From: M3007 sp033764075
Lineage (GTDB): Bacteria; Bacteroidota; Bacteroidia; Chitinophagales; Saprospiraceae
Direction of reading: 5' to 3'
NCBI GenBank assembly: GCA_033764075.1
Contig: JANRJH010000051.1
Location: 15,946 to 79,945 of the forward strand
Length of the DNA: 64,000 nt
The translations under genes and the position numbers were made by a program. A model generated the notes under the pieces. That model worked only from the letters and a program-made list of their open reading frames with translations. It ran no database searches and had not been told where the DNA came from. Within the stretch, counting starts at the first letter, position 1, and each line of letters opens with the position of its first letter. This document shows, piece after piece, positions 7,324-15,035 of this stretch.

Positions 7324-9438
7324 ATGCCTACCTCGTCGTTTCTCGATACCGGCATAGAGTTCCTCAAGGGCGTCGGGCCCCAGCGCGCCGACGTGCTGAA
7401 AACGGAACTGGGTATTTTTACCTTCCGGGACCTGCTCCTCCACTTCCCCTTCCGGTACATTGACCGTACGCGCTTCCACCGCATCCGCGACCTCGATCTG
7501 GAGGGCGACCAGGTGCAGCTGCGCGGCGTCCTGCGCCGCCTCGAGCTGCTCGGCGAGGGCCGCGCCCGGCGCCTGGTGGGTACCCTGCGCGACGAGACCG
7601 GCAGCATCGAGCTCGTGTGGTTCCAGAGCATCGCCTGGCTGCAGAAAAACCTCGCCGTAGACCGAGAATACATCGTCTTTGGCCGCCTAAACAGCTTCAA
7701 CCAGCGCCTCAACATCCCGCACCCCGAAATGGAGGAGGTGACGGCCGAAAACACCGTCGCCGCCCGCCACTTCGACCCCGTGTACCCGTCCACCGACAAG
7801 CTCACCCAGAAGGGACTCGACGCCCGCGGGCTGCGCAGGGCCGTCCGTACCCTCCTCGACCAGCTCCGCTACGAACACCTGCCCGAGAACCTGCCCGACT
7901 ACATCCTGCAGGGGTACCGCCTCATCGGCCGCTTCGACGCCCTCAGCCGCATCCACTTCCCCGAAACCCAGCAGGAGCTCGACGATGCCCGCCGCCGCCT
8001 CAAGTTCGAAGAACTGCTCTTCCTGCAGCTGCGCATCCTGCAAACGCGCAACCGGCGCCGCGACGCCGAAAAAGGCTTTGTGTTCGACAGGGTCGGCGAC
8101 ACCTTCAACACCTTCTACCAACAGTACCTGCCCTTCGAGCTCACCGGCGCCCAAAAACGCGTGGTCCGCGAAATCCGCAACAACCTCGCCGCCGGCCGCC
8201 AGATGAACCGGCTCGTGCAGGGCGACGTGGGCTCCGGCAAAACCGCCGTGGCCCTGCTCTGCATGCTCATCGCGCTCGACAACGGCTTCCAGGCCTGCCT
8301 CATGGCCCCCACCGAAATCCTGGCCCGGCAACACTTCGACAACATCGAGGCCCTGCTGCGCGACATGCCCGTGCACGTGGGCTTCCTCTCCGGCTCCGTC
8401 AAGGGCAAAAAACGCAGCGCCATACTCGATCAACTGGCCGCAGGCGACCTCCACATCCTCATCGGCACCCACGCCCTCATCGAAGACTGGGTGCGCTTCC
8501 CCAACCTGGGACTGGCCGTCATCGACGAGCAGCACCGCTTCGGCGTGGAGCAGCGCGCCGCCCTCTGGGCCAAAAACCCCGTGCTGCCGCCCCACGTGCT
8601 CGTCATGACCGCCACCCCCATACCCCGCACCCTGGCCATGACCCTGTACGGCGACCTCGACGTGTCGGTCATCGACGAGCTGCCCCCCGGCCGAAAACCC
8701 GTCGTGACCACCCACCGCACCGAAGCACACCGCCTGCGCGTGCAGGGGTTTATGAAAGAGGAGATCGCCAAGGGCAGGCAGGTGTACGTGGTGTACCCCA
8801 TGATCGAAGAAACGGAAAAAGTCGACATGCAAAACCTCATGGCCGGGTACGAGGCCCTCAGCCGCGACTTCCCCCTGCCCGAATACCGCATCAGCATCGT
8901 GCACGGCAAAATGAAAGCGGCCGACAAGGACTACGAGATGCAGCGCTTCGCGCGCGGCGAAACGCACATCATGGTGGCCACGACCGTCATCGAGGTGGGC
9001 GTCAACGTGCCCAACGCCTCGGTCATGATCATCGAAAACGCCGAACGCTTCGGCCTGTCGCAACTCCACCAGCTCCGCGGGCGCGTGGGCCGCGGCGCCG
9101 ATCAAAGCTTCTGCATCCTGCTCACCGGCTACAAGCTCAGCGCCGAAGGCCGCGAACGCATCAACACCATGTGCCAGACCAACGATGGATTCGTGATCGC
9201 CGAGGTGGACCTCCGCCTGCGCGGGCCCGGCAACATTGAGGGCACCCAGCAGAGCGGACTCCTGCGCTTCCGCATCGCCGACCTGGCGCGCGACGGCCAA
9301 ATCCTCAGCGCCGCCCGCACCACCGCCGAACGCATCCTGGAGCAGGACCCCGCGCTTGCCGCCGCTGACAACGCCCGCCTGAAAAAATACCTCGACGAAA
9401 CCGGCAAGGACGGCGGGGTGTGGAGCCGCATTTCCTAG
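7324..9438 (+). CDS. recG: ATP-dependent DNA helicase RecG
   Basis: 704 residues, normal for RecG, a monomeric helicase that remodels stalled forks and Holliday junctions. The N-terminal wedge domain (~1-250) begins with the typical FLKGVGPQRADVLKTELGI; the helicase core has Walker A GDVGSGKTAVALLC (~299-312), the DEQH box IDEQHRFGVEQRA, motif III MTATPIPRTLAMTLYGDLDVSVIDELP, and motifs V/VI (VATTVIEVGVNVPNASVM, QLHQLRGRVGRG). The C-terminal TRG/wedge-contact segment is complete. The stop codon lies in a CTAG that also holds the stop of the convergent reductase gene. Confidence 0.98.
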   Translation: MPTSSFLDTGIEFLKGVGPQRADVLKTELGIFTFRDLLLHFPFRYIDRTRFHRIRDLDLEGDQVQLRGVLRRLELLGEGRARRLVGTLRDETGSIELVWFQSIAWLQKNLAVDREYIVFGRLNSFNQRLNIPHPEMEEVTAENTVAARHFDPVYPSTDKLTQKGLDARGLRRAVRTLLDQLRYEHLPENLPDYILQGYRLIGRFDALSRIHFPETQQELDDARRRLKFEELLFLQLRILQTRNRRRDAEKGFVFDRVGDTFNTFYQQYLPFELTGAQKRVVREIRNNLAAGRQMNRLVQGDVGSGKTAVALLCMLIALDNGFQACLMAPTEILARQHFDNIEALLRDMPVHVGFLSGSVKGKKRSAILDQLAAGDLHILIGTHALIEDWVRFPNLGLAVIDEQHRFGVEQRAALWAKNPVLPPHVLVMTATPIPRTLAMTLYGDLDVSVIDELPPGRKPVVTTHRTEAHRLRVQGFMKEEIAKGRQVYVVYPMIEETEKVDMQNLMAGYEALSRDFPLPEYRISIVHGKMKAADKDYEMQRFARGETHIMVATTVIEVGVNVPNASVMIIENAERFGLSQLHQLRGRVGRGADQSFCILLTGYKLSAEGRERINTMCQTNDGFVIAEVDLRLRGPGNIEGTQQSGLLRFRIADLARDGQILSAARTTAERILEQDPALAAADNARLKKYLDETGKDGGVWSRIS

Positions 9439-10022
9439 TGCAGGTCAGCGACCAGCACTTGCTTCTTATCCCACACCGCCTCGGCCAGCCACAGGAAATT
9501 TTTCAGAAAAACGTCCACCTTGGGTCCGAAAGCGGGATCCAGCAGCGCACCCGTCTCATCGAATCGCTGCGACACCTGCCCCACCAGCAGCATCTGCGGA
9601 AGCGCAAAACCGGCAATGCCCAGGACCAGTTCCTGCATGTTCATGGCCGCGCGCATACCACCCAGGGGGCCCGAGGTCACCGACACTACGCCGATGACCT
9701 TTTTGGAAAACTCCGACTCCTTCAGGTAATCCACCGCGTTTTTCAGCGCAGCGGTGTAACTGCCGTTGTATTCGGGCGAAACAAAGAGGAATGCGTCGGC
9801 TTCCCGCACCCGGTCGGCAAAATCGGCCAGGCCCGGCGGCGCATCCGGGTGGCGGTGCAGCACCTCTTCCATGACCGGGAAAGCGTAGGCAGCCAGGTCG
9901 ATCAGGTCGACCGTGTGCACACCTGCTGCCTGAACGTACTGCTCGAGTGCCAGCGCCACCCGGTGCGACTGTCGGTTGATGCGTGTGCTGGCGGATATGA
10001 TGGCTATTCGCATGCTGTTCAT
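9435..10022 (-). CDS. NAD(P)H-dependent FMN reductase (flavodoxin-like fold)
   Basis: 195 residues. The fold is the NADPH-dependent FMN reductase/azoreductase type: N-terminal IAIISASTRINRQSHRVA phosphate-binding loop for FMN, the SPEYNGSYTAALKNAVDYL signature (~81-99) and VTSGPLGGMRAAMNMQELV. Such soluble enzymes reduce free or bound flavin, quinones or azo compounds; the substrate is not predictable. A second ATG at 10013 is an alternative start. It faces gmhB divergently with only ~40 bases between starts. Confidence 0.88.
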   Translation of the reverse strand: MNSMRIAIISASTRINRQSHRVALALEQYVQAAGVHTVDLIDLAAYAFPVMEEVLHRHPDAPPGLADFADRVREADAFLFVSPEYNGSYTAALKNAVDYLKESEFSKKVIGVVSVTSGPLGGMRAAMNMQELVLGIAGFALPQMLLVGQVSQRFDETGALLDPAFGPKVDVFLKNFLWLAEAVWDKKQVLVADLH

Positions 10023-10030
10023 TATGTTTG
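10023..10030 (+). promoter_or_regulatory. -7 element TATGTTTG of gmhB
   Basis: Exact TAnnTTTG match 33 bases before the gmhB ATG at 10064, directly adjoining the divergent reductase start. Confidence 0.55.
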
Positions 10031-10063
10031 CGCATCAAACAACAGGTCGAACCACAAAGTTCA

Positions 10064-10618
10064 ATGTTGCAACACTTACACAGGCCCACCCTTTTTCTCG
10101 ACCGCGACGGCGTGCTCAACACCCGCATCCCTTTTGAGTACATCGCCCGGGTATCCGACTGGCAGCCCGTGCCCGGGCTCGGCGAGGCCATGCGTGTTTT
10201 GGCCGGCCTGGCGGGCCGGATGGTGGTGGTTACCAACCAGGCCGGCGTGGGCAAGGGACTCATGGCCATGGCCGACGTGGATGCGGTGCATCGGCACATG
10301 GAGGGTGTTGTCCGCGAAGCCGGCGGCCGCATCGATCATGTGTATACGTGCCCCCACCTGAAAGAAGACAACTGCGGGTGCCGAAAACCGGCCACCGGTA
10401 TGGCCTACCAGGCCAAAAGCGATTTCCCCGACATTGTTTTTCAGAACAGTATTATCGTCGGCGACTCCCTGTCCGACATGCAGTTCGGGTGGGCGCTGGG
10501 CATGGTCACGGTGCTCATCGAGGGCAAAGCCGAAGAGGCCGATTTGCTCCGGTCTGCCAGGGTTGATCTGCGGTTCCCGGGTTTGCCGGATTTCGCCGAC
10601 TACTGGAGCCGGCTCTGA
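10064..10618 (+). CDS. gmhB: D-glycero-D-manno-heptose-1,7-bisphosphate 7-phosphatase (HAD-IIIA)
   Basis: 184 residues from the ATG at 10064; upstream codons lie in the promoter region. HAD motif I is FLDRDGVLN with both Asp residues, motif II is VVVTNQAGVGKG, and the zinc-binding pattern CPHLKEDNCGC (Cys-x-His...Cys-x-Cys) is that of GmhB rather than of histidinol phosphatase alone. Motif IV is IIVGDSLSDMQFG. GmhB removes the 7-phosphate in ADP-heptose synthesis for the LPS inner core. The next gene on the strand, kdsA, also serves the LPS core, which supports the assignment. Confidence 0.9.
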   Translation: MLQHLHRPTLFLDRDGVLNTRIPFEYIARVSDWQPVPGLGEAMRVLAGLAGRMVVVTNQAGVGKGLMAMADVDAVHRHMEGVVREAGGRIDHVYTCPHLKEDNCGCRKPATGMAYQAKSDFPDIVFQNSIIVGDSLSDMQFGWALGMVTVLIEGKAEEADLLRSARVDLRFPGLPDFADYWSRL

Positions 10619-10664
10619 AAATGACGTCGTTTTTCCGGATGGGGTAGCCGTCGGCGGAAAAAAC

Positions 10665-10672
10665 TACTTTTG
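10665..10672 (+). promoter_or_regulatory. -7 element TACTTTTG of kdsA
   Basis: Exact TAnnTTTG match 20 bases before the kdsA ATG, so kdsA probably has its own promoter besides any read-through from gmhB. Confidence 0.55.
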
Positions 10673-10692
10673 CGGAGCAAAACACACCATAT

Positions 10693-11532
10693 ATGCACTG
10701 GACCACCGACATCCCCAGGCTCCGCGACATGGACTCGGGCAACTTCTTCCTCATCGCCGGCCCTTGCGCCATTGAGGGCGAGCAAATGGCCTTTGACATC
10801 GCCGGACAGGTGAGCGAGATTTGTTCCCGCCTCTCCATTCCGTATATCTTCAAAGGCTCCTACCGCAAGGCCAACCGCAGTCGCCGCGACTCCTTCACCG
10901 GCATCGGCGACGAAAAGGCGCTCGACATCCTGCGCCGGGTAGGCGAGCACTACGGCATACCCACCACCACCGACATCCACACCGACGCTGAAGCCGCCCT
11001 GGCCGCCGGATACGTGGACATCCTGCAGATCCCCGCCTTTTTGTGCCGGCAGACCAGCCTGCTGGTGGCCGCCGCGCAGACCGGCAAGGTGGTCAACATC
11101 AAAAAAGGCCAGTTCGTGAGTCCGGAGGCCATGCAGTTTGCCAAGGAAAAGGTAGAAGAGGAGGGCAACAGCAAAGTGATCCTCACCGAGCGGGGTTCCA
11201 TGTTCGGGTATCAGGATCTGGTGGTCGACTTCCGCGGCATACCCACCATGCAGCACTTCGGCGCCACGGTGGTGCTCGACTGCACGCACTCCCTGCAGCA
11301 GCCCAACCAGTCCAGCGGCGTAACCGGCGGTCGCCCGGCCCTCATCGGGGCCATTGCGCGGGCCGGTGTGGCGGTAGGTGTAGACGGGCTGTTCATCGAA
11401 ACGCACCCACGGCCTTCCGAAGCGAAAAGCGACGGCGCCAACATGCTGCCCCTTGATCGGCTCGAAAAACTGCTGGAAGTGCTCGTGCGCATCCGCCAAA
11501 GCGTCACAGAAAACGCGCCCCACAATAAATAA
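10693..11532 (+). CDS. kdsA: 3-deoxy-8-phosphooctulonate synthase
   Basis: 279 residues, usual KdsA length. It condenses phosphoenolpyruvate with arabinose-5-phosphate to make KDO-8-phosphate for LPS. The family stretches are present: LIAGPCAIEGE (~21-31), FKGSYRKANRSRRDSFTG, DIHTDAEAALAAGYVDILQIPAFLCRQT, VILTERGSMFGYQDLVVDFR and the C-terminal FIETHPRPSEAKSDGANMLPL. The Cys in AGPCAIE takes the place occupied by Cys in the metal-dependent class and Asn in the metal-independent class, and the expected His, Glu and Asp ligands (MQHFGA, FIETHP, KSDGAN) are visible, so this should be a metal-dependent enzyme. Confidence 0.97.
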   Translation: MHWTTDIPRLRDMDSGNFFLIAGPCAIEGEQMAFDIAGQVSEICSRLSIPYIFKGSYRKANRSRRDSFTGIGDEKALDILRRVGEHYGIPTTTDIHTDAEAALAAGYVDILQIPAFLCRQTSLLVAAAQTGKVVNIKKGQFVSPEAMQFAKEKVEEEGNSKVILTERGSMFGYQDLVVDFRGIPTMQHFGATVVLDCTHSLQQPNQSSGVTGGRPALIGAIARAGVAVGVDGLFIETHPRPSEAKSDGANMLPLDRLEKLLEVLVRIRQSVTENAPHNK

Positions 11533-11555
11533 ACGTGAATTATGCACGTGTCCGG

Positions 11556-11585
11556 TTGTAAATTTTGACACTTGCACTATTTTTA
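11556..11585 (+). promoter_or_regulatory. Candidate promoter of the exbB-tonB operon
   Basis: A TTG at 11556-11558, 19 bases, then TATTTTTA at 11578-11585 (one mismatch to TAnnTTTG). This is the best candidate in the 264-base gap between kdsA and exbB, and would give a ~205-base AT-rich leader in which I see no clear structured element. Confidence 0.4.
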
Positions 11586-11796
11586 CCGCCACTAAATCGC
11601 ACCAAATACAGGAGAACAATCAAATTTATTGCGTCCGATAAAAAATTTGCTACTCGTACACACCAAAACAGGCGCCCCGCGCATCTATCTGTTTAAAGTA
11701 CTTTGACAGCATTTTTTTGGGTTGATGAAGTGATTTGGTGTTCCTGTGTTTACCCTGTTTCACCAACAACTTAATTCACTCAAAACAAAATCAAGT

Positions 11797-12618
11797 ATGA
11801 CTGCAGCATCTGCTACCGCCAAACAACCCAACAAACAATCGGGCAACAGTTGGTTCCCCTACATCGTCATCCCGGTGTGTTTTGTGGTCACCTTTCTGCT
11901 CTACAACTACGTGTTCGGCGACCCCAAACACTTTGTGGACAACGACCCCAGCAAAGATCCGCTTCCGGGCGATTACTTCGGAACCATCTACAAAGGCGGT
12001 TACGTCGTGCCGATTCTTCAAGGTTTGCTCCTGATCGTGATCGTATTTGTAGTAGAACGCTTCATTACCCTGAATCGCGCCAACGGCAAAGGCAGTGTGG
12101 ACGCGTTTGTTCAGGACATCAAAAAGTTCCTTGACAAGGGTGACATCAACGGCGCCATTAGCGTATGCGACAAGCAAAAAGGCTCTGTGGCCAACGTTGT
12201 TCGGGCCGGACTCGGTAAGTACGACGAGATGGATAAAAACAAGGACATGGACACCGAGCACCGGGTGCTGGCCATCCAAAAGGAAATTGAGGAAGCCACC
12301 ACGCTGGAACTGCCCATGCTGGAGAAAAACCTCAACATCCTGGCAACCATCGCCTCAATCGCTACCCTGTTGGGTCTGTTCGGTACGGTTCTCGGGATGA
12401 TTCGCGCCTTCGCAGCCCTGGCTACCGCTGGCGCACCCGACTCCACTGCCCTGGCAACCGGTATCTCCGAGGCCCTCATCAACACCGCCCTTGGTATCGG
12501 CACCTCGGCCCTGGCCATCATCTTTTACAACTTTTTCACCGCGCGCATCGACGCCCAAACGTATCGCATCGACGAAGCCGGTTACAGCATCACACAAGCA
12601 TTTGCTGCCAAGCACTAA
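11797..12618 (+). CDS. exbB: MotA/TolQ/ExbB proton channel family protein
   Basis: 273 residues from the ATG at 11797; the GTG at 11746 would add an unlikely N-terminus. ExbB forms the pentameric core that, with ExbD, uses proton flow to drive TonB. Segments: an N-terminal helix (~19-40), a second (YVVPILQGLLLIVIVFVVERF, ~69-90), a large cytoplasmic loop, and the two family-defining helices NILATIASIATLLGLFGTVLGMIRAF and NTALGIGTSALAIIFYNFFTARI. The extra N-terminal helix is common in Bacteroidota homologues. It heads the operon exbB-exbD-exbD-tonB, with 18, 48 and 27 base gaps. Confidence 0.95.
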   Translation: MTAASATAKQPNKQSGNSWFPYIVIPVCFVVTFLLYNYVFGDPKHFVDNDPSKDPLPGDYFGTIYKGGYVVPILQGLLLIVIVFVVERFITLNRANGKGSVDAFVQDIKKFLDKGDINGAISVCDKQKGSVANVVRAGLGKYDEMDKNKDMDTEHRVLAIQKEIEEATTLELPMLEKNLNILATIASIATLLGLFGTVLGMIRAFAALATAGAPDSTALATGISEALINTALGIGTSALAIIFYNFFTARIDAQTYRIDEAGYSITQAFAAKH

Positions 12619-12636
12619 TGATAAAAACTGTGTCTT

Positions 12637-13302
12637 ATGCCGAAGCATAAACCAAAACGCGGCACTCCGCTGATCGACATGACGGCCATGACCGACGTGG
12701 CGTTCCTGCTGCTCACCTTCTTCATGCTCAGCGCCAAAGCCAAGCCCGAAGAAGTAGCGGTGGTGGATACCCCCTCGTCGGTGTCGGAAACCAAATTGCC
12801 CGACGCCGGTACGCTCAACATTCTGATCGACAAGGAGGGCAAGGTTTTCCTCGATCCCAAAGGCACCCACTCCCGCAAGGAGCTGATTGAACGCATCAAC
12901 GCGGAATTCAATCTCGGCCTCACCGAAGAGGAAAAACTACGGTTCTCTACCGCCGGCGGGTTCGGCCTGCCCAAGAACAAGATCAAAGGCTGGCTGAACA
13001 TGCCCCCGGCAGAACGCAAACACGCGGCCATGGAAGGTATCCCCTGCGATACCGTCGACAATCAACTGGCCCCGTGGATCCACAACGCCCGCCTCGCCCA
13101 GTTCATGATGAAACAGCAGGGCATCGTGCAGGATGAGTACGTGATCGTGGTCAAAGCCGACCAGAACACCCCTTATCCCAACGTGCAACAGGTGATCAAC
13201 ACCCTGACCGACATCAACGTGAACAAGTTCAATCTGATTACTTCAATGGAGTCGGATCCGAACAAGAAACCCGGCGAAGGTCATGGCGGCGGCGGACATT
13301 AA
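12637..13302 (+). CDS. exbD: ExbD/TolR family protein, first copy
   Basis: 221 residues. The single membrane helix PLIDMTAMTDVAFLLLTFFML carries the conserved Asp (TD) needed for proton conduction. The periplasmic domain is longer than in proteobacterial ExbD: after the first beta unit (LNILIDKEGKVFLDPKG) it has an insertion of ~60 residues rich in charged helices (LNMPPAERKHAAMEGIPCDT) before the standard VIVVKADQNTPYPNVQQVINTL. The C-terminus is Gly/His-rich (GEGHGGGGH). It probably pairs with the second ExbD in one heteromeric motor. Confidence 0.93.
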   Translation: MPKHKPKRGTPLIDMTAMTDVAFLLLTFFMLSAKAKPEEVAVVDTPSSVSETKLPDAGTLNILIDKEGKVFLDPKGTHSRKELIERINAEFNLGLTEEEKLRFSTAGGFGLPKNKIKGWLNMPPAERKHAAMEGIPCDTVDNQLAPWIHNARLAQFMMKQQGIVQDEYVIVVKADQNTPYPNVQQVINTLTDINVNKFNLITSMESDPNKKPGEGHGGGGH

Positions 13303-13350
13303 CCGGTTCCCTTTCACACACAATTTCTCCAACAACTAATTGCTCAAGCA

Positions 13351-13971
13351 ATGGCAGAAATAGCTCAAGACGGTGGCGGTGGCAGAAAAAAAGGCGGTAA
13401 GGTTCGCTCCAAGAAAATGTCAACCCGCATCGACTTTACGCCGATGGTTGACCTTGGCTTCCTCCTGATCACCTTCTTTATGTTGACCACAACACTGGCC
13501 AAACCCAACATCATGGCACTCATCATGCCGGAAAAAAAGGACATCAAAGAGGAAGACCTGGAACCGGTAAAGGAATCCAAAGTGCTCACCCTTCTCCTCG
13601 GCGGCAAAGATGTGGTCTACTGGTACGAAGGTATTACCGATCCCGTGCTTGATTCCACCGACTTCTCGGCGGAAGGCGTGCGCAAGGTGATCCTCAACAA
13701 GATGGACAAGGTCAAAGGACAATGGGGCATGGAAGAGTACGAGGACTTCAAAACAAAGGAGAAAAAAGAAGGCTCCTTCCTCACCGTACTCATCAAACCC
13801 ACCAAAGACGCCGTATACAAAAACCTGGTTGATGTGCTTGATGAAATGGCCATTACCAAAGTTCGCTATTACGTCGTCCTTGATGCCTCCGATGCAGAGA
13901 TGAAATTCATCGAGAATCCCGCGGCAGGGCTCAAGTTCTCCGCCTCCGAACAAGTAGAATCGCTCAAGTAA
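13351..13971 (+). CDS. exbD: ExbD/TolR family protein, second copy
   Basis: 206 residues. It has a basic, Gly-rich N-terminus (DGGGGRKKGGKVRSKKMS), then the membrane helix RIDFTPMVDLGFLLITFFML with the conserved Asp, and a periplasmic domain with an insertion after VLTLLLGGKDVVYWYEG. It differs enough from the first copy to be a distinct subunit, not a recent duplicate. The exbB-exbD-exbD-tonB order is common in Bacteroidota and suggests an asymmetric ExbD pair in the energising complex. Confidence 0.93.
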   Translation: MAEIAQDGGGGRKKGGKVRSKKMSTRIDFTPMVDLGFLLITFFMLTTTLAKPNIMALIMPEKKDIKEEDLEPVKESKVLTLLLGGKDVVYWYEGITDPVLDSTDFSAEGVRKVILNKMDKVKGQWGMEEYEDFKTKEKKEGSFLTVLIKPTKDAVYKNLVDVLDEMAITKVRYYVVLDASDAEMKFIENPAAGLKFSASEQVESLK

Positions 13972-13998
13972 ACCGTACACCTCCTAAACAACTCAACC

Positions 13999-14838
13999 AT
14001 GGCAGACGAAAAAATGGTCTATACCGACGCCCTGGAGATCCTCTTTGAGGATCGGAACAAGGCCTATGGCGCCTACAAACTGCGTCGAGAATATCCCAGG
14101 TACCTTCGCCGCGCGCTTCTGTTGACGTTGGCGGGTGTACTTCTCCTCTTTGCCGCGCCCTACTTCCTGGCCAGCGTCGCCGGGGCGTTCGCCAAAAAGG
14201 AAAAGCCCATCGACGTAATCGCCGAACTGGGACCTCCGCCGGACATCGACCCGAACGCGCCTCCTCCCCCTCCGCCGCCCCCGGTGGAAACGCCACCGCC
14301 GCCCACCCGCTCCACCGTGGAGTACGTGCCGCCGGTGATCAAAAAAGACGAGGAAGTGCAGGAAGAAGAACCCAAAAAATCCATCGAAGAACTCCAGGAA
14401 ATCAAGGCCGACATCGGCAAGGATACCAAGGAGGGCAACGATGACGCACCGCCGGAAGTTTTCGACAACCCCGAACTCAAGGTCGTAGAAGCACCCAAAG
14501 CAGCACCGCCTCCGGAAAAAACGTATGAACTGTTCGACATCCAGAAACCGCCGAGCTTCCCCGGCGGCGAAGCCGAACTGCTGAAGTACCTGGCCAAAAA
14601 CATCCAGTACCCGGCACTGGCCCGCGAAAACAACATCCAGGGCTCCGTAGTGCTCACCTTCGTGGTCAACAAAGACGGCAGCATCTCCGATGTGAACATC
14701 GTGCGGGATGTCGGCGGCGGCTGCGGAAAAGAAGCCGAACGCGTGGTAAAATCGATGCCCAAATGGTCGCCCGGCGAAGCCAACGGCCACCCGGTGAAAG
14801 TGCGCTTTACCCTCCCCGTGAAGTTCAAACTCGAGTAG
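13999..14838 (+). CDS. tonB: Energy transducer TonB
   Basis: 279 residues. The N-terminal cytoplasmic part EILFEDRNKAYGAYKLRREYPRY is typical of Bacteroidota TonB; one membrane helix follows (~35-58), then a periplasm-spanning Pro-rich segment with a run of eight prolines and acidic repeats, and the TonB C-terminal domain (~190-279: LLKYLAKNIQYPALARENNIQGSVV...VVKSMPKWSPGEANGHPVKVRFTLPVKF). It contacts the TonB boxes of outer-membrane receptors such as the two encoded in this window. Last gene of the operon, followed by a strong terminator. Confidence 0.96.
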   Translation: MADEKMVYTDALEILFEDRNKAYGAYKLRREYPRYLRRALLLTLAGVLLLFAAPYFLASVAGAFAKKEKPIDVIAELGPPPDIDPNAPPPPPPPPVETPPPPTRSTVEYVPPVIKKDEEVQEEEPKKSIEELQEIKADIGKDTKEGNDDAPPEVFDNPELKVVEAPKAAPPPEKTYELFDIQKPPSFPGGEAELLKYLAKNIQYPALARENNIQGSVVLTFVVNKDGSISDVNIVRDVGGGCGKEAERVVKSMPKWSPGEANGHPVKVRFTLPVKFKLE

Positions 14839-14888
14839 TACCGGTGGCTTCGGCCATCGAAAAACGACAGTAACCATTGCCAAATAAA

Positions 14889-14927
14889 CAGGGCGGTCCC
14901 GGAATCCGGGATCGCCCTGTCTTTTTT
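14889..14927 (+). terminator. Intrinsic terminator of the exb-tonB operon
   Basis: A 14-bp stem (CAGGGCGGTCCCGG / CCGGGATCGCCCTG, one G-T pair) with a 3-base loop is followed by TCTTTTTT. It ends 51 bases after the tonB stop. Confidence 0.9.
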
Positions 14928-14989
14928 CGCCCAAAATAAATTGCAAAATAATAGGCCCATGGGTGAACTATTTTGATTTAAATTTATTT

Positions 14990-15008
14990 TTAAGTTAGTC
15001 TAAAAAAA
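14990..15008 (+). promoter_or_regulatory. Candidate DtxR/IdeR/MntR-type operator
   Basis: TTAAGTTAGTCTAAAAAAA agrees at 14 of 18 positions (centre excluded) with the DtxR-family consensus TTAGGTTAGsCTAACCTAA, with the symmetric core TTAG-T-CTAA. It abuts the -7 element of the TonB receptor gene, where a bound repressor would block RNA polymerase. The A-tract on the right weakens the case because it adds chance matches. Confidence 0.45.
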
Positions 15009-15016
15009 TAACTTTG
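15009..15016 (+). promoter_or_regulatory. -7 element TAACTTTG of the second TonB receptor
   Basis: Exact TAnnTTTG match 19 bases before the ATG at 15036 and directly adjacent to the candidate metal-regulator operator. Confidence 0.65.
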
Positions 15017-15035
15017 CAAATCTAAAAAAATAATC

